Source: Diphasiastrum complanatum (lineage: Eukaryota; Streptophyta; Lycopodiopsida; Lycopodiales; Lycopodiaceae). Taken from it: a DNA stretch of 64,000 nt. Made by a program: the position numbers and the translations under genes. Under the pieces are notes generated by a model, which was given only the letters and a program-made list of their open reading frames with translations, had not been told where the DNA came from and did no database searches. Where the stretch lies: NCBI GenBank assembly GCA_029204225.1, contig CM055099.1:44762538-44826537 (forward strand), given 5' to 3'. Every line of letters starts with the position of its first letter. The stretch's first letter is position 1. Shown here in pieces: positions 44,640-56,800 of this stretch.

Positions 44640-45110
44640 ATAGGCATCATTCTCTACAATAAATTGATTTATCAAATTGGTCAAAAATTTTACCATTAGT
44701 ATGAAAATCTTTGTGGGCACAAACCTCTAATGCTTGTCAGACGTAGATTTTATTGAGGAAACTTTTCCACTATGGAATGGAGTCTTGTTTCATCTCAAAA
44801 TATGTGATAGAATCCTTTACTAGGCTTTTGTGAAATTCCATTGAACGCACAACAACCAATATTATATTGTCATTCAACAATGGTCATAACTAATGCTCAC
44901 AAGTTCATTGTGAATGTGGTCAACGTCAATCATCAATCAACATGTCTAGTTTAAATAAGAGCCTAAGTGGGATTGATAAGTATTTATAATAATTAAGTTA
45001 TCTCATTAAAACCAATCACGATCAACAAAGCATAATTTTCATCTTGCTCTCTATGATTTAATAAAATGCTAAGTTATCAATTGTATTAAAAATTAATAGT
45101 TGCATGAGTA
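44640..45110 (+). repeat. dispersed repeat, third copy
   Basis: Combines sequence matching 43160-43340 (first part) and 42070-42500 (second part), suggesting that the full repeat unit is at least 450 bp and that the two earlier pieces are fragments of it. Confidence 0.6.
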
Positions 45111-46211
45111 GGGTTGTCCTTACATTTTTGTCGTTACTACAAAACTTCGTGTATTGCATGTAAACAAAAGAAGGATTCTCACTTCACTTTTTTTTTTTTT
45201 AATGTTGTAGCATCATAGAAACTAACCTTAATAGCATATTTTATGTAGGCCAAAGGAGCATCTATGGCTATAAGATGTCAATGATGTAGTAGTGGGTTGA
45301 GCTTGCATCAATGGGGTGGAAATTCTCCTCATATCCAACTCAGTTTGTTGCCCTTGAATGTACCACTAGTTTTTGTTACAAAGATGATAGTGTTTTGACT
45401 CGACTGTTTTAATGGTCATGATGATAGATAACCATTTTCTCTTGTATTGATTGTTTGAAATTTAATGTTATTGCCAGTGCTATTTAATAATTTTGCTATC
45501 CTTTTGGTTTTTTCATGAACTTTAAAAACATCATAAGTGTGTTGGCATTAGAAACTCGCCTCCACTTGTCTTTTCTTTTGTATTTATGTTGACTCTAACA
45601 TCCCCCATTTAAGGGTTGTCTTAGTCATTTCTAAATTTCTCTAGGGGGTAATGTTCCCAATAAAACTTAGTTTAAGAAAATATACTCTACAATCTTTCTA
45701 GAAAATTCAATATGTGTTTGCTCACATTGTACGCGATTGAGCAATGAAGATAGTGTTAGGAGTCCTCTAGTCATTCATAATAGTATTCGTCCTCATATTG
45801 TTTATGGCAAAGTCATTCGTTGTGATTTTGATGCCCTTAAAATGCTCAACCTTCGTAAAGTGTCATACTTAACTGTTGGCAAATCTATAAATAGGTCGAG
45901 ATAGGTACTGTTCCTTCTAGACCTACATTATTGTCGACCATTATTGATTACCTAAAACAAAAGATTGGCTTAATCAGTTGACATATTCAAAATTTTCAAC
46001 CAAAAGCAAAAAAATATTGGATCTTACTACTAGCTGATTACATCTCAGCGAGATCTTTCACTTTTTTAAGCTAATTTTGTTCAATCAATAACTGACAGAT
46101 TATGAACATTTTTTTTAACTTTAATCTTTCAAAAATTTACTTATATGGGATTTTTGAACTTTGTTCAATATGGACCAAAACCTATGAAAATCGGCTACTA
46201 GCATCGCTTTA
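45111..46211. other. non-coding; no gene seen
   Basis: AT-rich with no supported ORF. Ends at the copia LTR starting at 46212. Confidence 0.4.
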
Positions 46212-46829
46212 TTGTTGGATTTTTATGCTCAAGACCATTCGGTAATGAGCATCCTAACAACGACAAACGAATTCGACAAGGACAACGACAAACGAGTTTG
46301 ACAACGACAACGGCAATCCGGCCTCGTCATCAGGGAAAAGTCGATCCAAGACTTTATGGCAATTCACCTACTTGTATATAGTCTTTATTACTTAAAAGGC
46401 AGTTACCAACTACAAGGCGGCTGTAATTAATTAAGTAGGTAGAAAAGCACTGACCTGAAAGACTTGAGAATATTTTGTAATAAATATCTTTTCAGTTAGT
46501 TATCTATAAAAAGGAAATAACTAAATAGAAATAAATGGAAGCTCAAAAATATCTGTGCCTCACTAAATTGTGCTCAGCTTCACACCCATGTACTCACTTT
46601 CTATTTTTATCAAGAGTACATTTTTGTCCACACTACTGGTTTGTTCTATTGAGCATTACTACTGTTCATTCACCTTAATTATTGCTGGTAGATGTTGCAC
46701 TTCCGATCTACAACCGTCCATTGTTCTACTTCCGCTGCTATACTACCATTATCGATATGATATCAGAGTTCTATTTCAATTAATCCGATATCAATTCAAC
46801 ATTTCTGACAACCTACCATTTTTTCGACA
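46212..46829 (+). repeat. 5' LTR of copia element H (about 618 bp)
   Basis: Begins TGTTGGATTTTT and ends TTTTCGACA directly before a primer site. It has a TATA box TATAAAAAG (46505-46513) and AATAAA (46530-46535) in the usual order. Contains a run of ACGACAA units (46259-46313). Confidence 0.75.
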
Positions 46830-46842
46830 TGGTATTAGAGCG
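46830..46842 (+). other. tRNA-Met primer-binding site of element H
   Basis: TGGTATTAGAGCG, abutting the LTR end CA; one mismatch to TGGTATCAGAGC. Confidence 0.8.
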
Positions 46843-46968
46843 GGTAGTTCAACAATCTGCATTTCTATTGCTGGTTATTAGTCTTGTTTCTACCAAGACA
46901 TCGTCTCAGCAAGTGTGCAAGCAAGGGTATTTTGATATGATTGTTTCTACCAACGATCTCATGCCAGA

Positions 46969-47690
46969 ATGGATCCATCTTCTAGTTCATCTCTGATTGA
47001 CAAACTCGACAGAGAGAACTACCATCTCTGGAAGTTCAAGATGAAAGTAGTTCTACTTGCCAAAGAACTATGGGACATAGTTGTTGGCATAGAGGTCAAG
47101 CCAGAGGGTGATGCAGCCATCATCACCAAATGGAGACTGAGATATGGTAAGGCATTTGCCATGATCATTCTCAATATCAAAGACCCTCAAGTCATCCATA
47201 TACATGCTGTTCAGACTGCTAAGGATGCTTGGGACATCCTAGTAGCCCTTTATGATATCAGGGACCAAACTTCATTTGAGGAAGAAGTTCTTCACTTTGA
47301 GAATGTCTGATGCAAATAGTGTTTCGAACCATCTCAACACTTTCAAAAATCTTATGGAATAGATGATTGCAACTGGCTCATCCATAGAAGATTTTGATGT
47401 TGTTATGACTCTATTATCGAGTCTACCTGATGCCTATGAAAATTGGGTCATGGCAATTTCGACCTAGGAGCATCTCACTCTATCAAGAGTAATTTCGATG
47501 CTTCTACAAGAGGAGATCAGAAGAACTGCATCCTCCTATACTTAAAAAGAAATATTAAGTTCAGATCTAAGAGATCTACACAATCAGATTATCCTAGCAA
47601 GAGGAGCAATATGCAGCAGCCTATATCAAACATACAATCAACTTCAGGATCTTCATCATTCCTGTTATGTCCATGTCCCGTATAAGGGAA
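46969..47690 (+). pseudogene. copia element H gag, frameshifted
   Basis: The frame from 46969 encodes SSLIDKLDRENYHLWKFKMK, VVLLAKELWDIVVG and DAWDILVALYD, the N-terminal copia gag core. A shift near 47300 moves to NHLNTFKNLME (followed by a stop) and GSSIEDFDVVMTLLSSLPDAY, ENWVMAIST, the gag helix ending near 47690. No pol sequence follows, so the element is truncated on its right side. Confidence 0.8.
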
Positions 47691-47815
47691 TCAGAACAAT
47701 TCCTGATGTGGATAGCTGGTCACTCCAGATGTATATGGTTATTGGTTATGCCTCGTCATTCTGAGCTTGGCCTATAAAGTAATTAATAATCATATGAGGG
47801 CCCAGACTTATAATT
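47665..47815 (+). repeat. diverged direct repeat (partner at 49131-49275)
   Basis: Shared blocks in order: GTNNCATCCAT-like, GGATANCTGGT, ATTTATGCC/GTTATGCC, GTCATTCTG, GTAATTAATAA and GTGAGGGCCCA/ATGAGGGCCCA. Confidence 0.55.
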
Positions 47816-49924
47816 GGACATAGGAGCACATGCATAGTGAATGACTGCTTGGTGGAAATCTATGGATTTTTTAAGATTTTAGTGGATTTTTCACCTAGAA
47901 TTGAAATTTTTTGCTTCAAATTGATCATAGGTACTGGTGTAGTACGTTTTTCATATTGTACTTGTTGTTTTCAAATCCTTCCAATATGAGATGGTAATTG
48001 TGAACTTGTCAAGTTGATGTTTGGTCGATTTTCACAGTTTAGGTCCATATTGAATGGAATTTGAATATCCCAGTTTACGTAAAATTTGAAGAAACCATGG
48101 ACGTTTTTTATTTGTTCCAATTCTTTGGTTATTGATCAAATAGAAATGACTTATAAAGTGAATGATCTTACTGAGTTGAAATCAGTCGATTTTTAAGATC
48201 ACTGTAACCTTCACTTTTAGTTGAAGATTTTGTGAATCTGTCAATTATGGAGCATTTCTTGTTCTGGGGATCAATAAGGACCAAGAATAATGTAAATCTA
48301 GTAGAACAGTTTTACGCTGGTCTATAAAGGGATTTGCTAGGGATTAAGTGCGGCACTTAATTAGCAAATCAAAACTGTCAGGGGGACAATGCTAAAGTTA
48401 GTGATGCCAAATTGAACTTTTTCCTAGTACAAATTTGGGGTTTTTTGAACCGGAACCATTTTTGGAAGGGGGGGAAAGATTGGAAGTCTGGTATGTAGAT
48501 GATTGCTGGTCTTAAGGATCCAATTATTTAATTTACATTCAATTCCTGAAGTATAACTAATTGCAAGTGAGAATAAAATTGGAAATTTTATAAGAAGGCT
48601 GCCTCTGGGAATTTGGATTCCTTTTCTCCAGTGTGAATTAGAATTTCAAGAATTCGAGGATTCTAACGAAAAAGCAGTGGGGAGGACAAAGGCAAGAGTC
48701 ATGTAATAGACTCAAGCATGCAAGTGCTTCTATCCCATTGTGGCGCATCCAAATGCATAGCTTATTGTGGAAATGGATACAATTAACATGGTTATAGGTG
48801 CTATGTTAATAGGGAGGATGACTTGTGGCCTTTTTTAGCAATAAATTTGATAGATCTCAGATGGATTGGCAAAAATCATGCAATTGGATTGTATGCCATT
48901 TGCAATTGGTAGAACTACTTGTGTGGTACTCAATTTACTATTTTCATAAATCGCCATGCTCTTATGTACTCAATCAACCAAGGTAGAGTATCCTAATTAA
49001 GCATTAGAAAAATGTTGACTTTGCATATAATGATATACATTCAACCCCAATATAAAAGTAATATTATGGAAAGGCAATGACAATGAATCGCACCAACAAG
49101 AATCTTTTGGTCTATTAGTCCTTTACTAGTTGTTACATCCATATCTTGTATGAGTGATTTGGAATAGTCCTTGACATGGATATCTGGTACTTCGTGTACA
49201 AGATCATGATTTATGCCATGTCATTCTGGACTAGGCTAGTAATGTAATTAATAACCTTGTGAGGGCCCAAATGCTCTATGGAGCTAAAGCATGGTGATTG
49301 ACAACTTTTGGTGCAAGAATAGGAGGTCAAATGCATTCGGATTGAACTAGGGGATCCTAAAGAAAATTTTTCTCAACTTTCAAGGGTTATTTGTCTTGTA
49401 GGAACTCACCCACCTCCTCATTCAATTTCTATTTCTTGAAGCCAGAATCCTCTCCTCTCTTGCATTCAGTCATCGTGGCTCGAGGGTGAAGCGGTTAGGG
49501 ATTTGACTTTTCATTTTCTGTTGGTTGGGTGGTTTGGCTCCTCAGGTATCCTTTTGGTTGCATGCAATATAATCTTGATAGATCTTCACTTGGCAATCAT
49601 TATAGTGGAAATTTCTACGAAACTGATAAGTGTCGGGAAAATGCTAGGTTGTCAGGAATGTCCCTTGAAGCTTGAATTTCAACCACAAGTGTCTTGTTTG
49701 TTTGTAGCAACTGTACCTAAACAACCACTAGTGTCTTCAATGTCATATTGAAGTCTTCAAGCATAGAAATCATAAATTTCAATTACAAATTCAATGTTTT
49801 ATTTGATGCTCCTACATCAACTTCAATAGTTTGGAAGCACATATATGTCATCTCCTCAAGAGAAGATTGTTCTTTTTGCCACTTGGGTAGTCTCACTTGG
49901 CACCGTAATTAATCTTTAAGATCC
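47816..49924. other. non-coding; no gene seen
   Basis: Apart from the repeat at 49131-49275, no ORF with motifs (49503-49751 is open but unrecognised). Confidence 0.4.
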
Positions 49925-50083
49925 TGTTGGGCAATCAAAATGCATAAAGCTGTGATTATCTTTAGCATAAGTTGTCTATTAGACTGTTTTTGCACCTAGT
50001 TGCCGATTAGAACGGGAGAGCTGTACCACAATATTCTTGTTCTCTTCTCCATTCTCATTCTTCCTATCCCCCTTGCCCCATCA
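49925..50083 (+). repeat. LTR end of copia element I
   Basis: TGTTGGGCAATC near 49925 to CCCCATCA at 50083, followed by the primer site. A reverse copy lies at 24857-25150. The true 5' end may be further left, since similarity to that copy extends a few bases upstream. Confidence 0.6.
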
Positions 50084-50086
50084 GAT

Positions 50087-50098
50087 TGGTATCAGGGC
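50087..50098 (+). other. tRNA-Met primer-binding site of element I
   Basis: TGGTATCAGGGC, one mismatch to the standard site, four bases after the LTR end. Confidence 0.8.
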
Positions 50099-50120
50099 TT
50101 AGTTCAAAAAAACTGAGAAA

Positions 50121-53100
50121 TTGTTCTATTTGTATACTGTTCTCATGTCTCATATAGGTAGCTCTTCATCTTCATCACTCAGTGAAGCTAGAGTCATTGA
50201 CAAGTTCAATGGTTCTAACTTCTACATCTGGAAGTTAAAACTTAGAATGATGTTGATAGATAGAGATCTTTGGGATGTAGTAGAAGGTACAGACCTGAAA
50301 CCAAAAGATGGTGATCAAGCAAAGGCCTGGAGGATCAAAGATCAGAAGGCCTTAGCATGTATCACACTCAATTTGGCTGACTCCCAAATATCTCACGTTA
50401 CAACGTGCAAAATCTCTAAGGAAGCACTGGACATGTTATCAAGTCTCTATGAGACTCACGATGTAACCACGAGATTACATCTTAGAAGGAAGTTCTTTAC
50501 TGTTAGCATGTCTGATTTTACTGCCATCACTTCTCCCATCAACAGCTTCAAGTCCTTATTAGATCAGTTATCAGTTGTAGGATGTTCTGTTCAAGATGAT
50601 GATGTCGTTATGACCTTGCTTTCTTCTCTTCCAAATTCGTATGAACACTTTGTGATGATGATCTTCACACAACCCGAACTCACTATTCAAAAGTGATTGG
50701 TCATCTTCTTCAAGAGAAAATGTGGAGAAAGACTAGCAGCATGTTCATCAAAGACAAATCCATGGCTCTATACACCAAGAAGAAAGACTATTTCAAGGGC
50801 AAGAATCAAGTGCAGCAGCAACAGCAGAAGCCTCACACTCAAGGTGAGCATGGTGGATTGCGGAAGAAGCTTTTCTGCAGATATTGCAAGAGAGCCAATG
50901 GCACAACATCAAGGAGTGTCGTATCCGGATCTACAATGAGACAAAGAAACAACAATAGCAGTAGCAGCCAGACTTCTCCAATGTGGCCGAATTCAAGGAG
51001 CAAGAATAGCAATAGAATTCAAGGAGCTTACAATAGCAGCGAAGACTGTGATAGCTGGTACCTAGACAGCGGCGCTACCCAACACATGACCTCTCACAAG
51101 GAATGGTTTACAGAGTACACAGCTTACAACAGAGACCAATTTATCTACCTCAGAGATTCTAGCACCATAAGCATGGAAGGCAAAGGAACAGTGAAGATCA
51201 CCTTGAACAACGATCTATCTACTGGTGTTCCTATCGTCCTTCATGTTCCTCAGTTATCAAAGAACTTGTTATCAGTCTCTAAGATAACTGATGAGGGCTA
51301 CATTGTTACCTTCTCATCTAAGGAGTGTACAATATTCGATAAAGATACTCTAACTACATGCACTAGAGTGAGGAACCTTTACGTACTCTCTAATTCAGTT
51401 GCATTAGCTAGTATCTCTAATGAAAATGTTAACGACAGTGTTGTTCTGTGGCGTAGTTGATCTAGACATGTGAATACAAGATCACTTTCTTATATGCTTT
51501 GTAATAAGTTAGTTGATGGTTTGAATTTTTTGTCTTCATTAAATAGGAAATCTTTCTTTTTTGAGTCATGCATCTATGGGAAGCACTCTAGAAGCAAGTT
51601 TTCAAAATCACATTCCATCAAATCAAAGCATATATTAGATCTTGTACATAGCGATCTCTGTGGTCCAATGCCAAATCCATCCTTAGGAGATGCAGTCTAT
51701 TTTATCACTTTCATAGATGATTACTCCAGATGATCTACAGTCATGTTCATTAAGCACAAATCTGAAGCCTTTGAATGCTTCAAGAGATTCAAGGCCATGC
51801 CTGAGACACAAACGTCTAGAAAAGTGAAAGGACTCCGAACTGATGGTGGTGGCGAATACATCTCCAACGAGATGTCCGACTACTTGGTTGAACATGGAAT
51901 CAAAAGATAGTTCACTACTTCCTATTCACCTCAACAGATAGGGATTGTAGAAAGGAGGAACCGAACTCTTCTCAACTCAGCCAGATCAATGCTACATCAA
52001 GCACACCTATCTGTGAAATTCTGGGTAGAAGCTACTGCCACATCCTGTTATGTATAGAACAGATCCAGCACCAAAGCCATCAATAACAAAACTTCTTATG
52101 AAGTTTGGCATGGGCACAAGCCTAGTGTCAGACATTTGAAAATCTTTGGTTGTATATGTTTTGTTCACATTCCTAAACAACTTAGGAAGAAACTAGATCA
52201 TAGGACAAATAAATGTATTTTCATTGACTATCCTGATGAGCATAAAGCTTATAAAGTTTATAATCCATCCACCAACGTAGTATTTGCCTCTGGGGATGTA
52301 ATATTTCAAGAACATACATACTATTATTTCCAACAACCATCGATAAACGATGCTATGTTATTTCATCCTATTCTACGTAGCATTCAGCCTTCCAATGTTG
52401 ATGATTCTTCTACAAAACCTGTAGCTACAACTACAGAAGCCGTGTAGCAGACAATACATGTCACCAGACCAGACCAAACAAGCTCGAGCAGATCTGGAGA
52501 AGTTCAAGAAGAAGAATCAGCGCACCTTGGTCAACCCAACATCCGCAGATCCTCACAAACTCAGACAGTTCCTGAGAGGTATGCATGTCAATCATTCTGG
52601 ACTTCATCACAAGAACCAGAGAGCCTAGCCAAAGCAATTAACTCCAAGGAAGCTGTGAAGTGGCAAGAAGCTATGGAAAGCGAGTACAACTCACTTTTGA
52701 CGAATCAGATCTGGACACTGGTCAAATTTCCCACTCACAAGAGAGTTATCAACAACAAGTGGATCTTCAAGAAGAAGATCAACTCTGATGGTCCCATTGC
52801 TAAATGGAAAGCACGGCTGGTGGTTAAAGGATTCACTCAAGTTCAAGGAGTGGATTATCAAGATATTTTCAGTCCCTGTTGTCAAGGTGCAGTCAATCAG
52901 GACTCTGATTGCATTAGCAGTCGCGGAAGACCTCGAAATACACCAAATGGATGTCAAGATAACATTTCTCAATGACAATGTCAAAGAGGAGCTGTACACC
53001 TTCCAATCGAAAGGATTTGAAGTCAAAGGCCAAGAGCACAAAGTGTGCAAGCTACACAAAGCAATCTACGGTCTAAAACAGGCCGCAAGAGCATGGTTCG

Positions 53101-53557
53101 ATAAAATCAACTCTTATCTCATTCAATTGGGATTTGCAAACAATTCAGCTGACTTTAATGTTTATTCAAAGCATATATGCACCAATTCAGTTCACATAGC
53201 TCTTCACGTAGATGATGTATTTATCTTGTCTAACGACACTTCTCTTCTGCACACTACTAAGAGTGATCTGTCAAAGGAATTTGACATGACTGATTTAGGA
53301 GCTGCTCATTCTTTGCTAGGAATTCACATTACTTGAGATAGGCTTCAGAAGAAGATCTATCTTAACCAGCAGACATATCTAAAAGGCATTTTAAAAAAAT
53401 TTCATATGTCTGATTGCAAACCCATTGATACTCCAATGGATCCAAGTATAGTATTGAACAAACCTTCATGTGCTGAGACTGATAGTGAAGTACTCGACTT
53501 AGCAAAGTACCCTTATCATTCACTAATCGAATATCTAATGTATGCAATGTTGTATAG
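50121..53557 (+). pseudogene. Ty1/copia element I: gag to RT, several stops
   Basis: The most complete copia element here. Gag 50145-50696 (ARVIDKFNGSNFYIWKLKL, LINLADSQISHV-like, FKSLLDQLSVVGC) ends in TGA. The next frame (50693-51460) has the basic linker, a broken zinc knuckle region (LFCRYCKRANGTTSR) and protease DSWYLDSGATQHMTSH. Integrase from 51470: SCIYGKHSRS, DLVHSDLCGPMPNPSLGDA, TFIDDYSR then a TGA, GLRTDGGGEYISNE and SPQQIGIVERRNRTLL. Linker 52136-52447 (IFGCICFVHIPKQLRKK). RT: QIWTLVKFPTHKRV, WIFKKKINSDGPIAKWKARL, a shift, then MDVKITFLNDNVKEELY, KLHKAIYGLKQAARAW, ALHVDDVFILS (YVDD-type box reads HVDD) and LLGIHIT then a stop. It ends near 53557 at VLDLAKYPYHSLIEYLMYAM; RNase H and 3' LTR are missing. 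Same family as 5-376 and 8916-9710. Confidence 0.88.
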
Positions 53558-53559
53558 TC

Positions 53560-54071
53560 GCATCTTTCACCAATAAGGTTCGAGTTGTGTGGAATGACCT
53601 GGGTAGGGCTTGAAGAAAATACCCGTTTTTCCTTTGAAATTGCATTTTCCACGCCAGGATTCTGCAAATAAATAAATAGGTCTTTTATCTTTTGTACGAA
53701 TGTGGTCAGGTCTTTGTCGTCCCACTGTAAGTAAGTTAATTGGTCTTCCAAGAACATGATTTGATTACGAGATCGAGTCTCATTCTTGGTTTGCAATTCT
53801 TCCCATAAATCTTTTGCATTCGAAATTGATGTATTATAGTGTCATGCATTGAAGACGCAATAATTGCTATAGCTTTGTCATTTCTCAAACTCCATTCTCG
53901 AAGTTCTTTGCCAAGAGTAGTTATTGGCTTCTCCTCTATTGGTTCTACCCATTGCCATAGACCTTTGCCATTCAATATGAGTGAAGGCTTTAATTTCCAA
54001 ATCAAATAGTTTGAACCTTCTGGATCCAAGATCATAGTGATCTTAGCCTGAATATTGTTGATTGATGACAT
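53560..54071 (-). pseudogene. copia element J gag fragment
   Basis: The frame 54071-53736 starts MSSINNIQAKITMILDPEGS and has NYLIWKLKPSLILNGKGLW, a typical gag core, and NDKAIAIIASSMHDTI. A second frame continues with NQIMFLEDQLTYLQWDDKDL and TTFVQKIKDLFIYLQN to about 53600. It then meets element I head-on near 53557. Its leader (54072-54165) and primer-site array lie just above it. Confidence 0.78.
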
Positions 54072-54165
54072 CTTCTATTTCTTGAATAACTCTAGATGCG
54101 ACTTGCTGTGGATGTATGAATAATGTTGAGAGAGATGCGAAAATACCACTGTATTGACTCTGACT

Positions 54166-54313
54166 TGTTCTGATACCATTGTATCAGTTCCACAAGCTCT
54201 GATACCACTATATCAGCTTTAATGTTGTACGCTCTGATACCACTATATCAGTTCTGATCCTATATGCTCTGATACCACTGTAACAGTTCTGATCCTGTAT
54301 GCTCTGATATCAT
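54166..54313 (-). repeat. tandem array of five primer-binding-site units (35-bp period)
   Basis: Plus-strand GCTCTGATACCACT or close variants start at 54166 (GTTCTGATACCATT), 54195, 54230, 54265 and 54300 (GCTCTGATATCATT); the last three steps are exactly 35 bp. On the element's own strand each reads TGGTATCAGAGC, the initiator-tRNA primer site. A weaker sixth unit may lie at about 54142. Only the copy at 54300 adjoins the LTR end. Confidence 0.9.
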
Positions 54314-54314
54314 T

Positions 54315-54960
54315 GTAGGAAAAATAGTAATTATTCTTCCACAGAGAACACGATGAAAGTTTGAATAAATCAAACTAATATCAGTTTCTTCAATCGGGTT
54401 TGTTTCTTATCTATGTTGATTGAATTTGCATGCGAAAATAACATGCGGAATTAAGAGACAGCTTAAGACAATTTTAGACAAACAGAAACTATTGATCAAG
54501 AACAAATTTATAATTCTGAATCTAAATCAGTATACATCTCTTGTTGTCTTATCTCATTGTTGTGTCTCTGATTGAATGAGTCTGAGAGTCTCTTCAGTGT
54601 GAGAGTGTGTGAGTGTTTTACAACAAGTAGTGCACATGTATTTATAATGCTACAGGACAAGTCTTTTGGCCTTTTAATTTTGTAACAGTAGATCTAATCT
54701 TTTACGATGGTTGATATTCAAATAGACGCTCTGTTTCCAGGGTCGAATAATTTCTGTTCACGAATATTTCGCGACAGTCTGTCTCTTCGTCACAGCTTCA
54801 TGTTTCGCGAATTATTCGCGACGCTTGTCTCTTCGCGATATCTTCGTGTTTCGCGAATTGTTCACGGCAGATGACAATTTTGAGCTTAAAAAATAATCCA
54901 AAATATTTGGCAACAAGATTTTGTTCGCGAATCTTTTGAGCTTCAACAAGAAACCAAGAG
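54315..54960 (-). repeat. 5' LTR of copia element J and junction with element K
   Basis: On the minus strand the LTR ends about CTATTTTTCCTACA before the primer array. The region 54740-54870 has several TTCGCGAA/TCGCGACG words and a near-tandem repeat of about 50 bp. A related set of words lies at 61415-61530. The outer LTR boundary is not resolved. Confidence 0.5.
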
Positions 54961-56065
54961 CTTCTACAATAAACTATTTTGCGAATCTTTCGAGTTTCAA
55001 GCAAGATAAATTTTGCAAATCCTTCGAGGTTGATCACGAATATAAATGTTTCAAGTTCACATTCATTTCTCATCCTTTTGTAAATCACCCTCTTGTCATC
55101 TCCATATGCCAACAAAGAAGTGAAATACTTCTTGTGAAAAGTCATGTGTGAGCTTGCTCCACTTTCAATCCACCATGAATCAATATTTTTAACAATAGAA
55201 TTCAAATATGAAGACATCACAAAAGCATCATCATTTGTGTTTTGAACATCAACACCATTCTCATCAAGAGTTAGATTACCTTGCTTGTCTCCATGATCTC
55301 TCTTCTTTTTGTAGCAATCACTAGCAAAGTGACCTTTGATGCCACGATAGAAGCATTTCAATTTAGACCTATCTTTCTTCTTACCAAAAGAAGAAGACTC
55401 ACCATGATCTTGTCCTTTAGACCACTTGCGCTTACCTTTGCCCTTGAACTTGCCTTTGATGAACATTGCCTCCTCAACATCTTGAGATGTTTTTGTAGAT
55501 CCACCTCTTGCTTGAAGCCTATATTCCTAATTGAGGAAGATCTTTTGAAGATCCACCAAACTTGGAGAAGTTTTTTGAATAGTAAGACTTTGTACAATAT
55601 TAGCATGAGCATCCAACAAACCATAAAGAATAACTTGAACAAGCTCTCCTTCCTTAATACTCTCATCAATGCAAACTAACTCCACTTAAAGCCTTCACTC
55701 ACAAAACAAAAGTATTAGGACTCTCTTATCTCTTTCATATGTTTTGAAATATTTGTCTTCTTAGAGTCAACACTCTAGATGTAGACGTGGATTCATAAAG
55801 ATTCTTCAAAGCTTCCCAAGCCTCACGAGATGAATTGCACTTATTAATCTCCTTGAGTAGCTCATTGGTAACATTAATCTTGATCATGTGTAGAGCTTTC
55901 TTTTGCTCTCTTGTCATACCTCACTTGATCTTGTTTAACCAAGGGTATCTCCTCCAACCCTACAACAGTATCCGTAAACTCATGCATTTCAAGAAGTGAT
56001 TCCATTCTTACCTTCCAAGTAGAGTAGTTGGATGAGGTAAGCCTATCATTGCCTTCCAACATGAC
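54960..56065 (-). pseudogene. Ty1/copia element K: gag and protease start
   Basis: Gag starts near 56062 with MLEGNDRLTSSNYSTWKVRM, ESLLEMHEFTDTVVG; the next frame 55917-55735 has HMIKINVTNELLKEINKCNS and SREAWEALKNLYES. The frame 55466 downward has basic FKGKGKRKWSKGQDHG and the zinc knuckle CFYRGIKGHFASDC, in which the second Cys is Arg. The protease site reads WWIESGASSHMTFHKK, Glu in place of the catalytic Asp of DSGAS. Similarity fades near 55050; integrase and RT are absent. It is related to elements D and G. Confidence 0.8.
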
Positions 56066-56788
56066 TCCACTTCATGTAGCCATGTTGCAATGACCTGATA
56101 TTTCTCTTTCAACCCGTTCCAATGCACAAAGCACTCTTTTGAAAAACAAAAAATGTTTTCAAAAAGAAATCACAAAGATATGGAACCTCTCAATTCTCTT
56201 CTAGCACTTATAACTAGCAAATCAACACATAGAATGAATAATCTTGATCAACCTATGATCTACCAACAATCTAATGAATCTTGCCACTTCCTAAGATTGA
56301 AACACACTCTATTGAAGTCCATAAACCTCAAAAAATAGATATCCAATCAATCTATGATCTTGATCAACCTATGATCTACCAACAATCTATAATCTTGATC
56401 AACCTATGATCTACCAAAAATCTAATGAATCTTGCCACTTCCTAAGATTGAAACACACGATCCAATTTAAAAATAGGGTTTTGACAAAATCTTAAACAAT
56501 TGAATCTTCCAATTTCTACATGCAATTCAACAAACTTGATATACAATCTTGTAGCCTCTAATGAAACTTTCCTAATGCATCTAAAATCATCCAAATCCAG
56601 TAAGCCACTTGTGAAATCGGAATTCTTCAACTTCATAAACCTAAATTCAGTTTTGACCTACAAAAGATCAATTCGACATATGCAAAATGCTTGATTTTTG
56701 AGTAGAAACAATCTAGCACACTCTAGCATTGGTAACTCCTCCAAGTCTTTGATAAATGTGGCTGATCCTTTCATAAACTGCAACACAA
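56066..56788. other. untranslated leader of element K, with local repeats
   Basis: Contains near-tandem copies of CTATGATCTTGATCAACC and CTACCAACAATCTA (56255-56410) and of AATCTTGCCACTTCCTAAG (56276 and 56428). No coding content. Confidence 0.5.
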
Positions 56789-56800
56789 GCTCTGATACCA
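56789..56800 (-). other. tRNA-Met primer-binding site of element K
   Basis: TGGTATCAGAGC on the minus strand, a perfect match to the usual site. Confidence 0.85.

Noticed and set aside
54166-54313. Possible CRISPR-like or satellite array
   Set aside because: The repeated word is the copia primer-binding site and the intervening parts are themselves similar, so it is a tandem duplication of a retroelement leader.
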